DNA of 64,000 bases from DATADW01 sp963733905 (GTDB lineage: Bacteria > Actinomycetota > Acidimicrobiia > Spongiisociales > DATADW01). The notes beneath the pieces are model-generated. The model was not told the DNA's origin, made no database searches, and saw only the letters and a program-made list of their open reading frames with translations. Shown one piece after another: positions 36,652-46,043 of this stretch; the stretch's first letter is position 1, and every line of letters starts with the position of its first letter. A program made the position numbers and the translations under genes. The stretch spans positions 62,001-126,000 of the forward strand of contig CAVTEU010000007.1 of NCBI GenBank assembly GCA_963733905.1, given 5' to 3'.

Positions 36652-39078
36652 GTGCCTGAAATTGTGGTACGCGGAGCTGTCGGTGACCGGGAGATCGTCT
36701 TCCGGGCCGGCAAGCTCGCAATGCAAGCCGACGGCGCCGTCACCGTGAGCCTGGGGGATACCCAGGTGCTGGTGACCGCGACCGCCAACAAGTCCCTGCG
36801 GGAGGGAGTCGACTTCTTCCCGCTCACCGTTGACGTCGAAGAGCGGATGTACGCCGCCGGGAAGATCCCGGGGTCGTTCTTCCGTCGTGAGGGCCGCGCC
36901 ACCGAAAAGGCGATCCTCACCGCCCGTCTCATCGACCGTCCGCTCCGTCCGGCATTCGCCGAAGGTTTCCGCAGCGAGACGCAAGTGGTGGCGACGATCC
37001 TGTCGGTGGACAACGAGAACGCGTACGACGTCATCGCCCTAAACGGGGCGTCGGCGGCGCTCGCGGTCAGCACCATCCCCTTCCAGGGGCCCATCGGTGC
37101 GGTGCGTCTTGCGCTCCGCAACGGGGAGTGGGTCGCAATGCCGACCTACGAGGAGCTCGAGGAATCCGTGTTCGAACTCGTCGTCGCCGGACGGCGCAAC
37201 GAGAGCGGCGAGATCGACATATTGATGGTCGAGGCCGGCTCCACCGAGGACGGGCTCCGTCTCATCGCCGGCGGGCAGCCGCCGAGCGACGAGGAAAGCG
37301 TCACCCGCGGGCTGGAGGAGGCCAAGACCTACATCGCCCAGTCGATCGACCTCCAACTCGAGCTTCGCAGGCTGGTCGAGGTCGGCGAGGGCGACTGGCC
37401 CGTGGTGGTCGACTACCCGTCCGAGCTTTTGGACCGGGTCGCCGAGCTGAGCCGGGTCCCGCTCACCGACGTCGTGACAACATCCAACAAGACAGACCGC
37501 AAGTCAGCCGAGGCGGCGGCGTGGGCAGGTATCGAGCTCGAGCTCGCTATCGAGGACCCTGTCGAGCTGGGAGCCGCCCGAAAGGCGTTCGGCTCAACCC
37601 TCAAGCGGATGATGCGGGAGCGTGTCATCAACGAGGGCATCCGTCTCGACGGGCGCGGGCCATCCGATCTGCGGCCGCTGAGCGCCGAGGTCGGGGTGGT
37701 GTCACGCACCCACGGTTCCGGGCTCTTCCAGCGAGGCGACACCCAGGTGCTCAACCTGGCGACGCTCGGGATGCTCAAGATGGAGCAGATGCTCGACACC
37801 CTCTCCATCGAGGAGTCGAAGCGGTACATGCACCACTACAACTTCCCGCCGTTCTCCACCGGAGAGGCCGGGTTCATGCGCGGCCCGCGCCGGCGTGAGA
37901 TCGGGCACGGCGCTCTCGCCGAGAAGGCGCTGCTCCCGGTGATCCCCGACGAGGAGGAGTTCCCGTACGCACTCCGTCTCGTATCGGAGGTGCTGTCCTC
38001 CAACGGCTCGACGTCGATGGCATCGGTATGCGCTTCGAGCCTGTCGTTGATGGACGCCGGTGTCCCGATCAGCGACCCGGTTGGCGGCGTCGCCATGGGG
38101 CTCATCGCCCAGGACGGCAAGTTCGTCACCCTGACCGACATCATCGGGGCGGAGGACGCCCTCGGTGACATGGACTTCAAGGTGGCCGGCACCGCCGAGG
38201 TGATCACCGCCCTCCAATTGGACACCAAGATCCAGGGTCTGCCCAGCCAGGTCCTCGCCGACGCTCTCGCCCAGGCGAAGGAGGCGCGGCTGAAGATCCT
38301 CGAGGTGATGCGCGAGGCGATCCCGTCGCCGCGTACCGACCTGAACCAGTGGGCGCCGCGGATCGAGGCGATCAAGATCCCCAAGGACAAGATCGGCGAG
38401 GTCATCGGGCCCAAGGGCAAGGTGATCCGCGAGCTCGAAGAGCAGACCGGGGCGACCATCGAGATCGAGGAGGAGGGTGCCCACGGCATCGTCCGCATCG
38501 GCTCCAACAACGCCGAGAGCCTCAACGCCGCCCGCGATCGGATCAACCTGATCGTCAATCCACCAGAGGTCGAGGTCGGCGCCGACTACGAGGGCGAGGT
38601 GGTGAACATCACCAGCTTCGGTGCCTTCGTCAACATCCTGCCGGGTCGCGATGGCCTGCTCCACATCTCGAAGCTCGACACCGAGCGCCGTGTCGACCGG
38701 GTCGAGGACTACCTCAGCCTGGGCGACTCGGTCAAGGTGACCGTGCGTGAGGTGGACAGGAACGGCAAGGTCAGCCTCGACCTGTCCGAGCCCATCGAGC
38801 TGACCGAGGAGCAGAAGGCCAAACTGGCCTCCGCTCCACGGAACGGCGGGCGTGACCAGGGGCGCGACCGGGACCGTGACCGGGGGGGACGCGACCGAGA
38901 CAGGGGCGGACGCGACCGGCGCGGCGGTGACCGCGACCGGGGCGGCGACCGCAGGTCGAGCTACGACCGCGGGACGCAGCAGCCGGCGCAACCGACACAA
39001 CCGGCGCAGGGCTCCGGCGAGCGGCGCCGGGCAGCGGTCTCGCTCGAAGACGTGATGGAGGAGATGGAAGGCGAGTAG
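36652..39078 (+). CDS. pnp: Polyribonucleotide nucleotidyltransferase
   Basis: PNPase is a phosphorolytic 3'-5' exoribonuclease in the degradosome. Two RNase PH domains are visible (MQADGAVTVSLGDTQVLVTAT; RLDGRGPSDLRPLSAEVGVVSRTHGS with LFQRGDTQVL), the active-site segment LMDAGVPISDPVGGVAMGL, a KH domain with DKIGEVIGPKGKVIRELE, and an S1 domain with ITSFGAFVNILPGRDGLLH. The last about 80 residues are an Arg/Asp/Gly-rich tail. I favour GTG 36652 because AGGAGAGAGAG lies right upstream; ATG 36637 is in frame. 808 residues, intact. Confidence 0.97.
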   Translation: MPEIVVRGAVGDREIVFRAGKLAMQADGAVTVSLGDTQVLVTATANKSLREGVDFFPLTVDVEERMYAAGKIPGSFFRREGRATEKAILTARLIDRPLRPAFAEGFRSETQVVATILSVDNENAYDVIALNGASAALAVSTIPFQGPIGAVRLALRNGEWVAMPTYEELEESVFELVVAGRRNESGEIDILMVEAGSTEDGLRLIAGGQPPSDEESVTRGLEEAKTYIAQSIDLQLELRRLVEVGEGDWPVVVDYPSELLDRVAELSRVPLTDVVTTSNKTDRKSAEAAAWAGIELELAIEDPVELGAARKAFGSTLKRMMRERVINEGIRLDGRGPSDLRPLSAEVGVVSRTHGSGLFQRGDTQVLNLATLGMLKMEQMLDTLSIEESKRYMHHYNFPPFSTGEAGFMRGPRRREIGHGALAEKALLPVIPDEEEFPYALRLVSEVLSSNGSTSMASVCASSLSLMDAGVPISDPVGGVAMGLIAQDGKFVTLTDIIGAEDALGDMDFKVAGTAEVITALQLDTKIQGLPSQVLADALAQAKEARLKILEVMREAIPSPRTDLNQWAPRIEAIKIPKDKIGEVIGPKGKVIRELEEQTGATIEIEEEGAHGIVRIGSNNAESLNAARDRINLIVNPPEVEVGADYEGEVVNITSFGAFVNILPGRDGLLHISKLDTERRVDRVEDYLSLGDSVKVTVREVDRNGKVSLDLSEPIELTEEQKAKLASAPRNGGRDQGRDRDRDRGGRDRDRGGRDRRGGDRDRGGDRRSSYDRGTQQPAQPTQPAQGSGERRRAAVSLEDVMEEMEGE

Positions 39079-39100
39079 CCGACCCGGATCCAAAGAGAGC

Positions 39101-39125
39101 AAGGGCGGCCCCGTGGGCCGCCCTT
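39101..39125. terminator. Bidirectional terminator between pnp and ettA
   Basis: AAGGGCGGCC (39101-39110) pairs perfectly with GGCCGCCCTT (39116-39125) around CCGTG. It lies in the gap between two convergent genes; TT-CTC follows on the plus strand and CTCTTT-like sequence follows on the minus strand. It should end transcription of pnp and serve as back-stop for ettA. Confidence 0.7.
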
Positions 39126-39130
39126 CTCGC

Positions 39131-39197
39131 GCCGTCCCGTTCTTGCGTGGTTGAGGCACCGAATGGGTTCTCCAGTCACGCAAGAAAGGCGGACGGC
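39131..39197. repeat. Long two-part inverted repeat downstream of ettA
   Basis: Outer arms GCCGTCC (39131-39137) and GGACGGC (39191-39197) and perfect inner arms TTCTTGCGTG (39140-39149) and CACGCAAGAA (39177-39186) enclose a 27-base loop. It begins a dozen bases past the ettA stop. It may be a terminator part, a processed RNA, or a REP-like element; the loop lacks a recognised motif. Confidence 0.65.
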
Positions 39198-39208
39198 CTC
39201 ACCCGCCG

Positions 39209-40882
<1,674 letters not shown>

Positions 40883-40938
40883 GGAGGGCGACGGTAGTGC
40901 CCGCAGGAGTGGTCCGAGCCTCCGGTACCCTCGCCGGC

Positions 40939-41838
40939 GTGCCCGAGCTTCCCGACATCGTGGTCTACATCGAGGCTCTGGAGAAGCGCGTGCTCGGCCA
41001 GGAGGTGACCGGGATGCGGGTGGCGTCGCCGGCGGTGCTCCGTACCTATGACCCGCCGTACGACGCAGTGGTGGGCAAGAAGGTGATCGGGTTGCAACGT
41101 GTCGGAAAGCGGATCGTGCTCGGGCTGGAGGACGACCTCTTCCTCGTCTACCACCTGATGATCGCCGGGCGGCTGCAGTGGAAGGCCGCCGGTACCGCCG
41201 TACCCAAGAAGGTGGGGCTCGCCGCCCTCGACTTCGACGAGGGGACGCTGATCCTCACCGAGCAGGGGTCGAAGCGGCGGGCCGGGATCTGGGTGCTGCG
41301 CGGCGCAGACGCCGTGGCCGATGAGGATCGCGGCGGAATCGAGCCGCTCGAAGCGGATCCCGCCGAGTTCGCCGCCGCGCTGCGGAAGGAGAACCGCACC
41401 TTGAAGCGGGTGCTCACCGACCCCCACATATTCTCCGGGATCGGAAACTCATACTCCGACGAGATCCTCTGGGCGGCCCGGCTCTCCCCGGCGACCCGCA
41501 CCGGGCAGCTCAGCGACGAGGAGGTGGAGCGGCTTCGTTTGGCCGTCCGCGAGCAGTTGGACAAGTGGACGGAGCTACTTCGCCAGCAGGTGGGGGAGGG
41601 TTGGCCGGAGAAGGTCACCGCCTTCCGAAAGGAGATGGCGGTCCACGGCAAGTTCAATCAGCCCTGCCCACGGTGCGGTTCCCCGGTGCAGCGGATCGCC
41701 TACGCCGGCAACGAGACCAACTATTGCGCCACCTGTCAAACAAACGGCCGGCTGCTAGCCGACCGTTCGCTCTCCCGTCTTCTCAAGGACGACTGGCCCC
41801 GGACCCTCGACGAGCTCGAGGAGCAGCGTCGAAGGTGA
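40939..41838 (+). CDS. Fpg/Nei-family DNA glycosylase
   Basis: The family start PELPDI follows the initiator, with Pro2 as the expected Schiff-base nucleophile and Glu3 after it. Other parts are VYHLMIAGRLQW, the helix-two-turn-helix segment LTDPHIFSGIGNSYSDEIL, and a four-Cys zinc finger (CPRCGSPVQRIAYAGNETNYCATCQ is split here into CPRCGSPV and NYCATCQ). It removes oxidised bases in base excision repair. I start at GTG 40939 because PELP must be N-terminal. 299 residues, intact. It sits next to the SOS genes, but no LexA box was seen upstream. Confidence 0.92.
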   Translation: MPELPDIVVYIEALEKRVLGQEVTGMRVASPAVLRTYDPPYDAVVGKKVIGLQRVGKRIVLGLEDDLFLVYHLMIAGRLQWKAAGTAVPKKVGLAALDFDEGTLILTEQGSKRRAGIWVLRGADAVADEDRGGIEPLEADPAEFAAALRKENRTLKRVLTDPHIFSGIGNSYSDEILWAARLSPATRTGQLSDEEVERLRLAVREQLDKWTELLRQQVGEGWPEKVTAFRKEMAVHGKFNQPCPRCGSPVQRIAYAGNETNYCATCQTNGRLLADRSLSRLLKDDWPRTLDELEEQRRR

Positions 41839-41860
41839 CGACCGGGCATTCAGATCTGGC

Positions 41861-42222
41861 TCAGGGCTGGGTTGTGGGCTCGTCCTCTTCCAGCAGTTCT
41901 GAGTCGAGCAACTCGCCCTCGCGCTGGCCGCGAGCGAAATCCGGCGCCTCGGGGTCCCGCTCGTCTTCCCGCTGGCCGCGGGCGAAGTCGGGCTTGCCCG
42001 ACTCGGGGGGCTCGTCTTCCTGGCCGCGGGCGAAGTCGGGTCGAGCATCGCTTTCGGGGAGAACTTCCTGCCCACGGGCGTAGTCGGGCCACCCTCCTCC
42101 TCTACCAGTAACTCTTCCCCCTCGAGGAGGGGTGGTTCCGGCTCCACTGTGACCTCCTCGATGACGATCTCCTCTACGACTAGCTCGTCGTCATCCTGAT
42201 CCGGGTAGCGATCATCCGACAT
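41861..42222 (-). CDS. Small acidic protein with four PD(F/Y)ARGQ repeats (one frameshift)
   Basis: I do not recognise a characterised family. The first about 44 residues are extremely acidic (MSDDRYPDQDDDELVVEEI). After a one-base shift near 42091 the other frame contains four spaced copies of PD(Y/F)ARGQ: PDYARGQE, PDFARGQE, PDFARGQR and PDFARGQR, each followed by an acidic linker, and ends LLEEDEPTTQP. About 120 residues, no membrane helix. GAGGAGG seven bases before the ATG is a strong ribosome site. It is divergent from imuA', 88 bases from the LexA box, so it may share SOS context. Repeats suggest a peptide that binds a partner several times over. Confidence 0.65.
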
Positions 42223-42309
42223 AGTGCCTCCTCGTCGACGTTGCAGGACTCATACCCCGTTGCAGGGCCGAACAACCCTCAATTCTCCATCGAATCCCGG
42301 GGTTGCCGA

Positions 42310-42331
42310 TCGAACATATGTTCGATAGATT
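42310..42331 (+). promoter_or_regulatory. LexA box and -10 element of imuA'-imuB
   Basis: TCGAACATATGTTCGA (42310-42325) is a perfect palindrome matching the actinobacterial LexA consensus TCGAAC-N4-GTTCGA. It runs straight into TAGATT (42326-42331), a -10 match. Transcription would begin near 42338-42341, at or just before the GTG start of imuA', giving a leaderless or nearly leaderless mRNA. LexA binding would block the promoter until DNA damage. Confidence 0.9.
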
Positions 42332-42340
42332 GACAGGTCC

Positions 42341-42967
42341 GTGATCGGCGTGAACCTGACCCAACCCGATCAACAGAACCTGCTTCAACTCCGCCCGGGT
42401 TGGGTGGTGGGTCTGGTGGGCTCTCCGGGGAGCGGGCTCACCCGCCTCGGTCTGGCCATGCTGGCCCCCCCTTCCCGTCTTGCCCCGGTGGTGGCACTCG
42501 ATGTGCGCGGCTGGCTGTGCCCCTCTGCGGCGTGGGAGGTGGGTATCGAACCGGAACGCCTGGTGGTGGTCCGATGCCCGCAGAGTGAGGCGTGGCCGGC
42601 GGTGGTGGCGGCGTTGCTCGAGGGGGTCCGTGCGGTCTATGCCGAGATCCCTTCGGGGGTGGGCGATCAACAACTGCGGAGACTGGGGGCTCTTGCCCGG
42701 GCGCGGCGCTCGGGTCTGGTGCTCCGCCCACTGCGCGGCGATCTCCCCGACGGAGTGGCGCACATCCGGGTCAGGGCGGAAGGCGTGGCATGGGATGGGG
42801 CAGGCCGGGGACACGGACGGCTGCGGGAACGCCTGCTCACCCTGCAGGCATCGGGCAAGGGAGCGGCGGGGATGGACCGTCTGCTGATGGTGGAGGACGA
42901 TGGCACGGACGCTTTGCGTTTGGTTTCCGGACTGGCCGCTGCGCCGGCCGGACGCGCCGCCGGATAG
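42341..42967 (+). CDS. imuA': ImuA'-type RecA-like protein
   Basis: The 208-residue product has a RecA-like opening with a degenerate P-loop (GLVGSPGSGLTRLGLAML; the Lys of GxxxxGKT is replaced by Leu) and little other conservation. Position upstream of and overlapping imuB, plus the LexA promoter, identify it as the accessory subunit of the mycobacterial-type mutasome, which links ImuB to RecA or DnaE2. The missing P-loop Lys predicts weak or no ATP hydrolysis. GTG start with no ribosome site, consistent with a leaderless mRNA. Confidence 0.8.
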   Translation: MIGVNLTQPDQQNLLQLRPGWVVGLVGSPGSGLTRLGLAMLAPPSRLAPVVALDVRGWLCPSAAWEVGIEPERLVVVRCPQSEAWPAVVAALLEGVRAVYAEIPSGVGDQQLRRLGALARARRSGLVLRPLRGDLPDGVAHIRVRAEGVAWDGAGRGHGRLRERLLTLQASGKGAAGMDRLLMVEDDGTDALRLVSGLAAAPAGRAAG

Positions 42968-44420
42968 ACCCTGTCTGGTGGTGGAGCCCGCCACCGGCGG
43001 GCAGCGGGTGGTGGTCTGCAATGCGCTCGCCGCCGCCGTCGGGGTTGAGTCGGGGATGCTCCGCCGCCAGGCGGAGGCGCTCTGCCCAACCGGGGTGGTC
43101 CTCGACCGGCTGCCCGAGGTGGAGGCGGTCGGTTTCGAGATGGTGGTCTCGGCAGTGGAGGAGGTGATCCCCCGGGTCGAGGTGACCGAGCCCGGGCTGG
43201 TCTTCGTCCCCCTCCAGGGTGCGGTTCGCTACTACGGGAGCGAAGCCGAGGTCGTTGAGCGGGTGCATTCCGCGGTGGGGCCCCATGGCGGGAGGATCGG
43301 GGTGGCTGGTGGCCCCTTCGCCGCTCGGTGCGCTGCCGCCACCACAGCCGACGGTGGTGTCATGGTGGTGGGGGACGACACCGGGTTTCTCGCCTCGCTC
43401 GAGGTCGGGGCATTGGGGGATTCCGACCTGGTGGCGACGCTCCGCTGGCTGGGCATCACCACCCTCGGCGAGCTGTCCAGCCTGCCGCGGGCGGCTCTCG
43501 CCTCTCGGTTCGGGCAGCAGGGGATCGAGGTCCACCGCCTGGCAGCGGGTGAGGACCGCGACCCGGTTCCTCGCCTGCTCCCCGATGACCCGGTGGTGGA
43601 GCAACGATTCGAGGACCCGCTGGAGACGCTCGACCAGGCCGGTTTCGCCTCGAGACGGCTCACCCACCAGTTGGTGAGCGGGTTGGCCCGGCTCGGGGTG
43701 GCCGCCCATCTGGTGGTGGTTGAAGCGGAGGCGGGTGACGGGTCGCTGCGGCAACGGGTGTGGCGCAGCGCCGACCCCTTCACCGAGTCGGCGCTCGCCG
43801 ATCGGGTTTGGTGGCAGTTGCGTGCCTGGATCGAGTCGGGTGGGGTTCCCGGAGGAGTGATCCGGCTTCGTCTTGCTCCCGACGATCTCTCCGGTGAGGG
43901 CCGCCAACTTCCGATGCTGGAGCATCTGCCCGCATGGGGGACGGGAGGGAGCGAGGCGTGGGGGCGCTGGCAGGAGGTGATACCGGCGCGCATGGAGGCG
44001 GAGCGTTCGCTTGCCCGCGCTCAGGCGGTGCTGGGGGCGGATTCGGTCTTGGTGGCCAGGCCCCAGGGCGGTCGGCTACCGGGGGATCGGGTCCATTGGC
44101 GTCCATGGGGAGAGCCGGCTGGACCAGCCGAGCGAGACCCGGGAGATCCTTGGCCCGGCTCGACACCAGCGCCGACTCCGGCGCTGGCACCCCCCGATCC
44201 GCCGATTCTCGAGGTTGAGTGGGAGGAGGGTATGCCGGTGCGGATCCGTCTCGGGTCACGATGGGAGCCGGTGAGTTCGTGGGCGGGACCTTGGCGGCTC
44301 ACCGGTCGATGGTGGAAAGGTGAGGGCCCGGCAGATCGGTACCAGATCGTCACCAGTGCCGGCGCCTTCCTCTGCCTGGTGCGAGAGGGCCGCACCTACC
44401 TGGTGGGCATCTACGACTGA
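42900..44420 (+). CDS. imuB: ImuB, catalytically dead Y-family polymerase homologue
   Basis: ImuB bridges DnaE2 to the beta clamp in error-prone repair. The Y-family palm/finger part begins TLCVWFPDWPLRRPD, has VPLQGAVRYYGSE where active enzymes carry the SIDEA-type acidic pair, and the helix-hairpin part RWLGITTLGELSSLPRAALASRFG. The lost acidic residues predict no polymerase activity. The C-terminal ImuB-C domain includes TGRWWKGEGPADRYQIVTSAGAF. 506 residues, overlapping imuA' by 68 bases. It ends ten bases inside the convergent MarR gene. Confidence 0.93.
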   Translation: MARTLCVWFPDWPLRRPDAPPDRPCLVVEPATGGQRVVVCNALAAAVGVESGMLRRQAEALCPTGVVLDRLPEVEAVGFEMVVSAVEEVIPRVEVTEPGLVFVPLQGAVRYYGSEAEVVERVHSAVGPHGGRIGVAGGPFAARCAAATTADGGVMVVGDDTGFLASLEVGALGDSDLVATLRWLGITTLGELSSLPRAALASRFGQQGIEVHRLAAGEDRDPVPRLLPDDPVVEQRFEDPLETLDQAGFASRRLTHQLVSGLARLGVAAHLVVVEAEAGDGSLRQRVWRSADPFTESALADRVWWQLRAWIESGGVPGGVIRLRLAPDDLSGEGRQLPMLEHLPAWGTGGSEAWGRWQEVIPARMEAERSLARAQAVLGADSVLVARPQGGRLPGDRVHWRPWGEPAGPAERDPGDPWPGSTPAPTPALAPPDPPILEVEWEEGMPVRIRLGSRWEPVSSWAGPWRLTGRWWKGEGPADRYQIVTSAGAFLCLVREGRTYLVGIYD

Positions 44421-44851
44421 GAGAGGTTGTCCACCATCCTCGCCAAGGTGCGCACCGTGGTCCGGTAGTCCTCGTCAACTATCCCGTCCACGGCAGCCCG
44501 GCGGACACTGGTCACCGTGGCGAGCAGATCGGCGTGGGAGGTTCTTCCCTGCCCGGTCACCTCGATCGGGTCGGTGTCGGTCACCCATCCCCGCTCTGCC
44601 AGGTTCCCGACCACGGCGGCGACCGATGCCTCGTCGGTGAAGCTGGCCAGTGCGGACGCCACCTCCCCCCGTGGAACCTGGCCGGCGGCGGCCACCGTGT
44701 TGAGCACCTGCCAGCCGGTCCGGTCGAGGCTCTCACTCGCCAGCGCGGTGTCGAGCGTCTCGGTCAGCAGCCGGTCTACCTCCTTGACCCACCACCCAAT
44801 GGGACGATCTGATCCGGGGATCTGGCCATCGGGGACCCGGCCATCGGTCAA
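44411..44851 (-). CDS. MarR-family transcriptional regulator
   Basis: 146 residues with the actinobacterial MarR opening RPIGWWVKEVDRLLTETLD and a winged helix (LDRTGWQVLNTVAAAGQVPRGEV; then ASVAAVVGNLAERGWVTDTD; wing followed by ITVTGQGR-like IEVTGQGRTSHADLL). It should bind operator DNA as a dimer. The TTG start overlaps the plsC stop (TTGA), so it is the last gene of the five-gene minus-strand operon and may regulate it. Ligand unknown. Confidence 0.78.
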   Translation of the reverse strand: MTDGRVPDGQIPGSDRPIGWWVKEVDRLLTETLDTALASESLDRTGWQVLNTVAAAGQVPRGEVASALASFTDEASVAAVVGNLAERGWVTDTDPIEVTGQGRTSHADLLATVTSVRRAAVDGIVDEDYRTTVRTLARMVDNLSQS

Positions 44852-45585
44852 GCCACCAGAGCCCGGAGTCGCTCGAAGTTTTCGGCGATCTCGGCGCGTG
44901 CCGTGTCGCGGAGCCGCTCGGCTTCGCGTGGATCTCCGGGGTTGACCTCGATCGGTGCAGAAATCACCACATGGACCACGCCAGGGTTGATGACTCGCTT
45001 CCCCGGCTGCCACACCTCGAGGGTGCCATGGATGGTCACCGGAAGGACGGCCAGATCGTTGTCGACGGCGATGGTGAATGCTCCCTTCTTGAACGGGCCC
45101 AATTCGCCTCCCCGTGCCCTTGTGCCCTCGGGGTAGACGATGATCGACCGTCCCAGGGCGATGGCGGTGCGAGCGTCCCGGCTCACCTGCTTGTGGATCG
45201 ATGCACCGGCTTTCCGGTCGACCTCGATCATCCCCACCGCCCTCATGGCCTGGGCGAATAGCGGGATCCGGAACAACTCCGCCTTGGCCAGGAACCTCAC
45301 CGGGACCGGCAAGGCGGATACGTGGACCAAGATGTCGTAGGCGGACAGATGGTTCCCGACCACGACATAGGAGCGCGTCGCATCGACCTTCTCCGCTCCC
45401 TCGACCACCACCTTCACCCCAGCCGCCCGAATCCACACCATTCCCCAGATCCGGATGACCCGCTCCAGCCATGGCGAGCCGGGCCGAATCGCCGAGACGA
45501 CGAGGGCGGCGAGCGAGCAGAAGATGGTGGCGACGACACCGGCGACCAGGGTGAAGATCGACCGCACAGCCGCCAGCAGCGTCAT
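44848..45585 (-). CDS. plsC: 1-acyl-sn-glycerol-3-phosphate acyltransferase
   Basis: PlsC acylates lysophosphatidic acid to phosphatidic acid. An N-terminal membrane helix (FTLVAGVVATIFCSLAALVV) precedes the catalytic HxxxxD motif NHLSAYD near residue 79, then FLAKAELFRIPLFAQAMRAVGMIEVDR, the substrate motif VYPEGTRARGGELGPFKKG, and the VLPVTIHGT motif. 245 residues from ATG 45585. The product phosphatidate feeds CdsA (11434). The start follows the F420 enzyme gene by about 34 bases after frame correction. Confidence 0.92.
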   Translation of the reverse strand: MTLLAAVRSIFTLVAGVVATIFCSLAALVVSAIRPGSPWLERVIRIWGMVWIRAAGVKVVVEGAEKVDATRSYVVVGNHLSAYDILVHVSALPVPVRFLAKAELFRIPLFAQAMRAVGMIEVDRKAGASIHKQVSRDARTAIALGRSIIVYPEGTRARGGELGPFKKGAFTIAVDNDLAVLPVTIHGTLEVWQPGKRVINPGVVHVVISAPIEVNPGDPREAERLRDTARAEIAENFERLRALVA

Positions 45586-45619
45586 GCCTGCCGAGGGTAG
45601 CGATCGGGTGCCGCGCTGA

Positions 45620-46043
45620 TCACTCGGCCGCCCAAGCGGTGATGCGCTCGATCCGCAGACAAAGCACCGTCCCAGCCGGCGCGTGCTGCGCGGTACTGGG
45701 GGTATTTCGCGACGAGCGCGGCCAGGGCACGATCTCGGAGGGGCGGGTCGGTAACCGGGCCGCCGCGCAGGTCGGTGCGCACCCACCACAGCCGATCCCA
45801 ATCGTCGTGATCGGCGTGGACGAGCAGACAGGCCGTCGGCGTCTGCTCCAGGTTGACGACGCGTTGCAGCCGGGTCGATCGCTTCGGCTTGTGATCCACC
45901 GCGGTCACCACCATGTCGTCCACGATGGCAAAGGTGATGGGGACGGCGTGGGGGGCGCCTTCCGGGGTGATCGTCGCCAGGACCCCGAATCGGGCGGCGA
46001 CGAACCGTCGGTGCGCCTCCGCCTGATCGAGGATGGGGCTCAT
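45620..46043 (-). CDS. PPOX-class F420-dependent enzyme, Rv0121-like (one frameshift)
   Basis: A flavin- or F420-binding split-barrel protein with the family opening FVAARFGVLATITPEGAPHAVPITF, then VVNLEQTPTACLLVHADHDDW and LWWVRTDLRGG. A shift near 45693 replaces the unlikely tail in the first frame by PAGTVLCLRIERITAWAAE, the usual C-terminus, ending at 45620. About 141 residues from ATG 46043, which overlaps the upstream stop (ATGA). It is likely a small deazaflavin redox protein; substrate unknown. With the LLM enzyme at 47697 it shows that the organism uses coenzyme F420 (inference). Confidence 0.82.

Noticed and set aside
37702..39183. A 493-residue frame antisense to pnp
   Set aside because: It mirrors the codon pattern of a fully conserved PNPase and has no ribosome site or recognisable domain.
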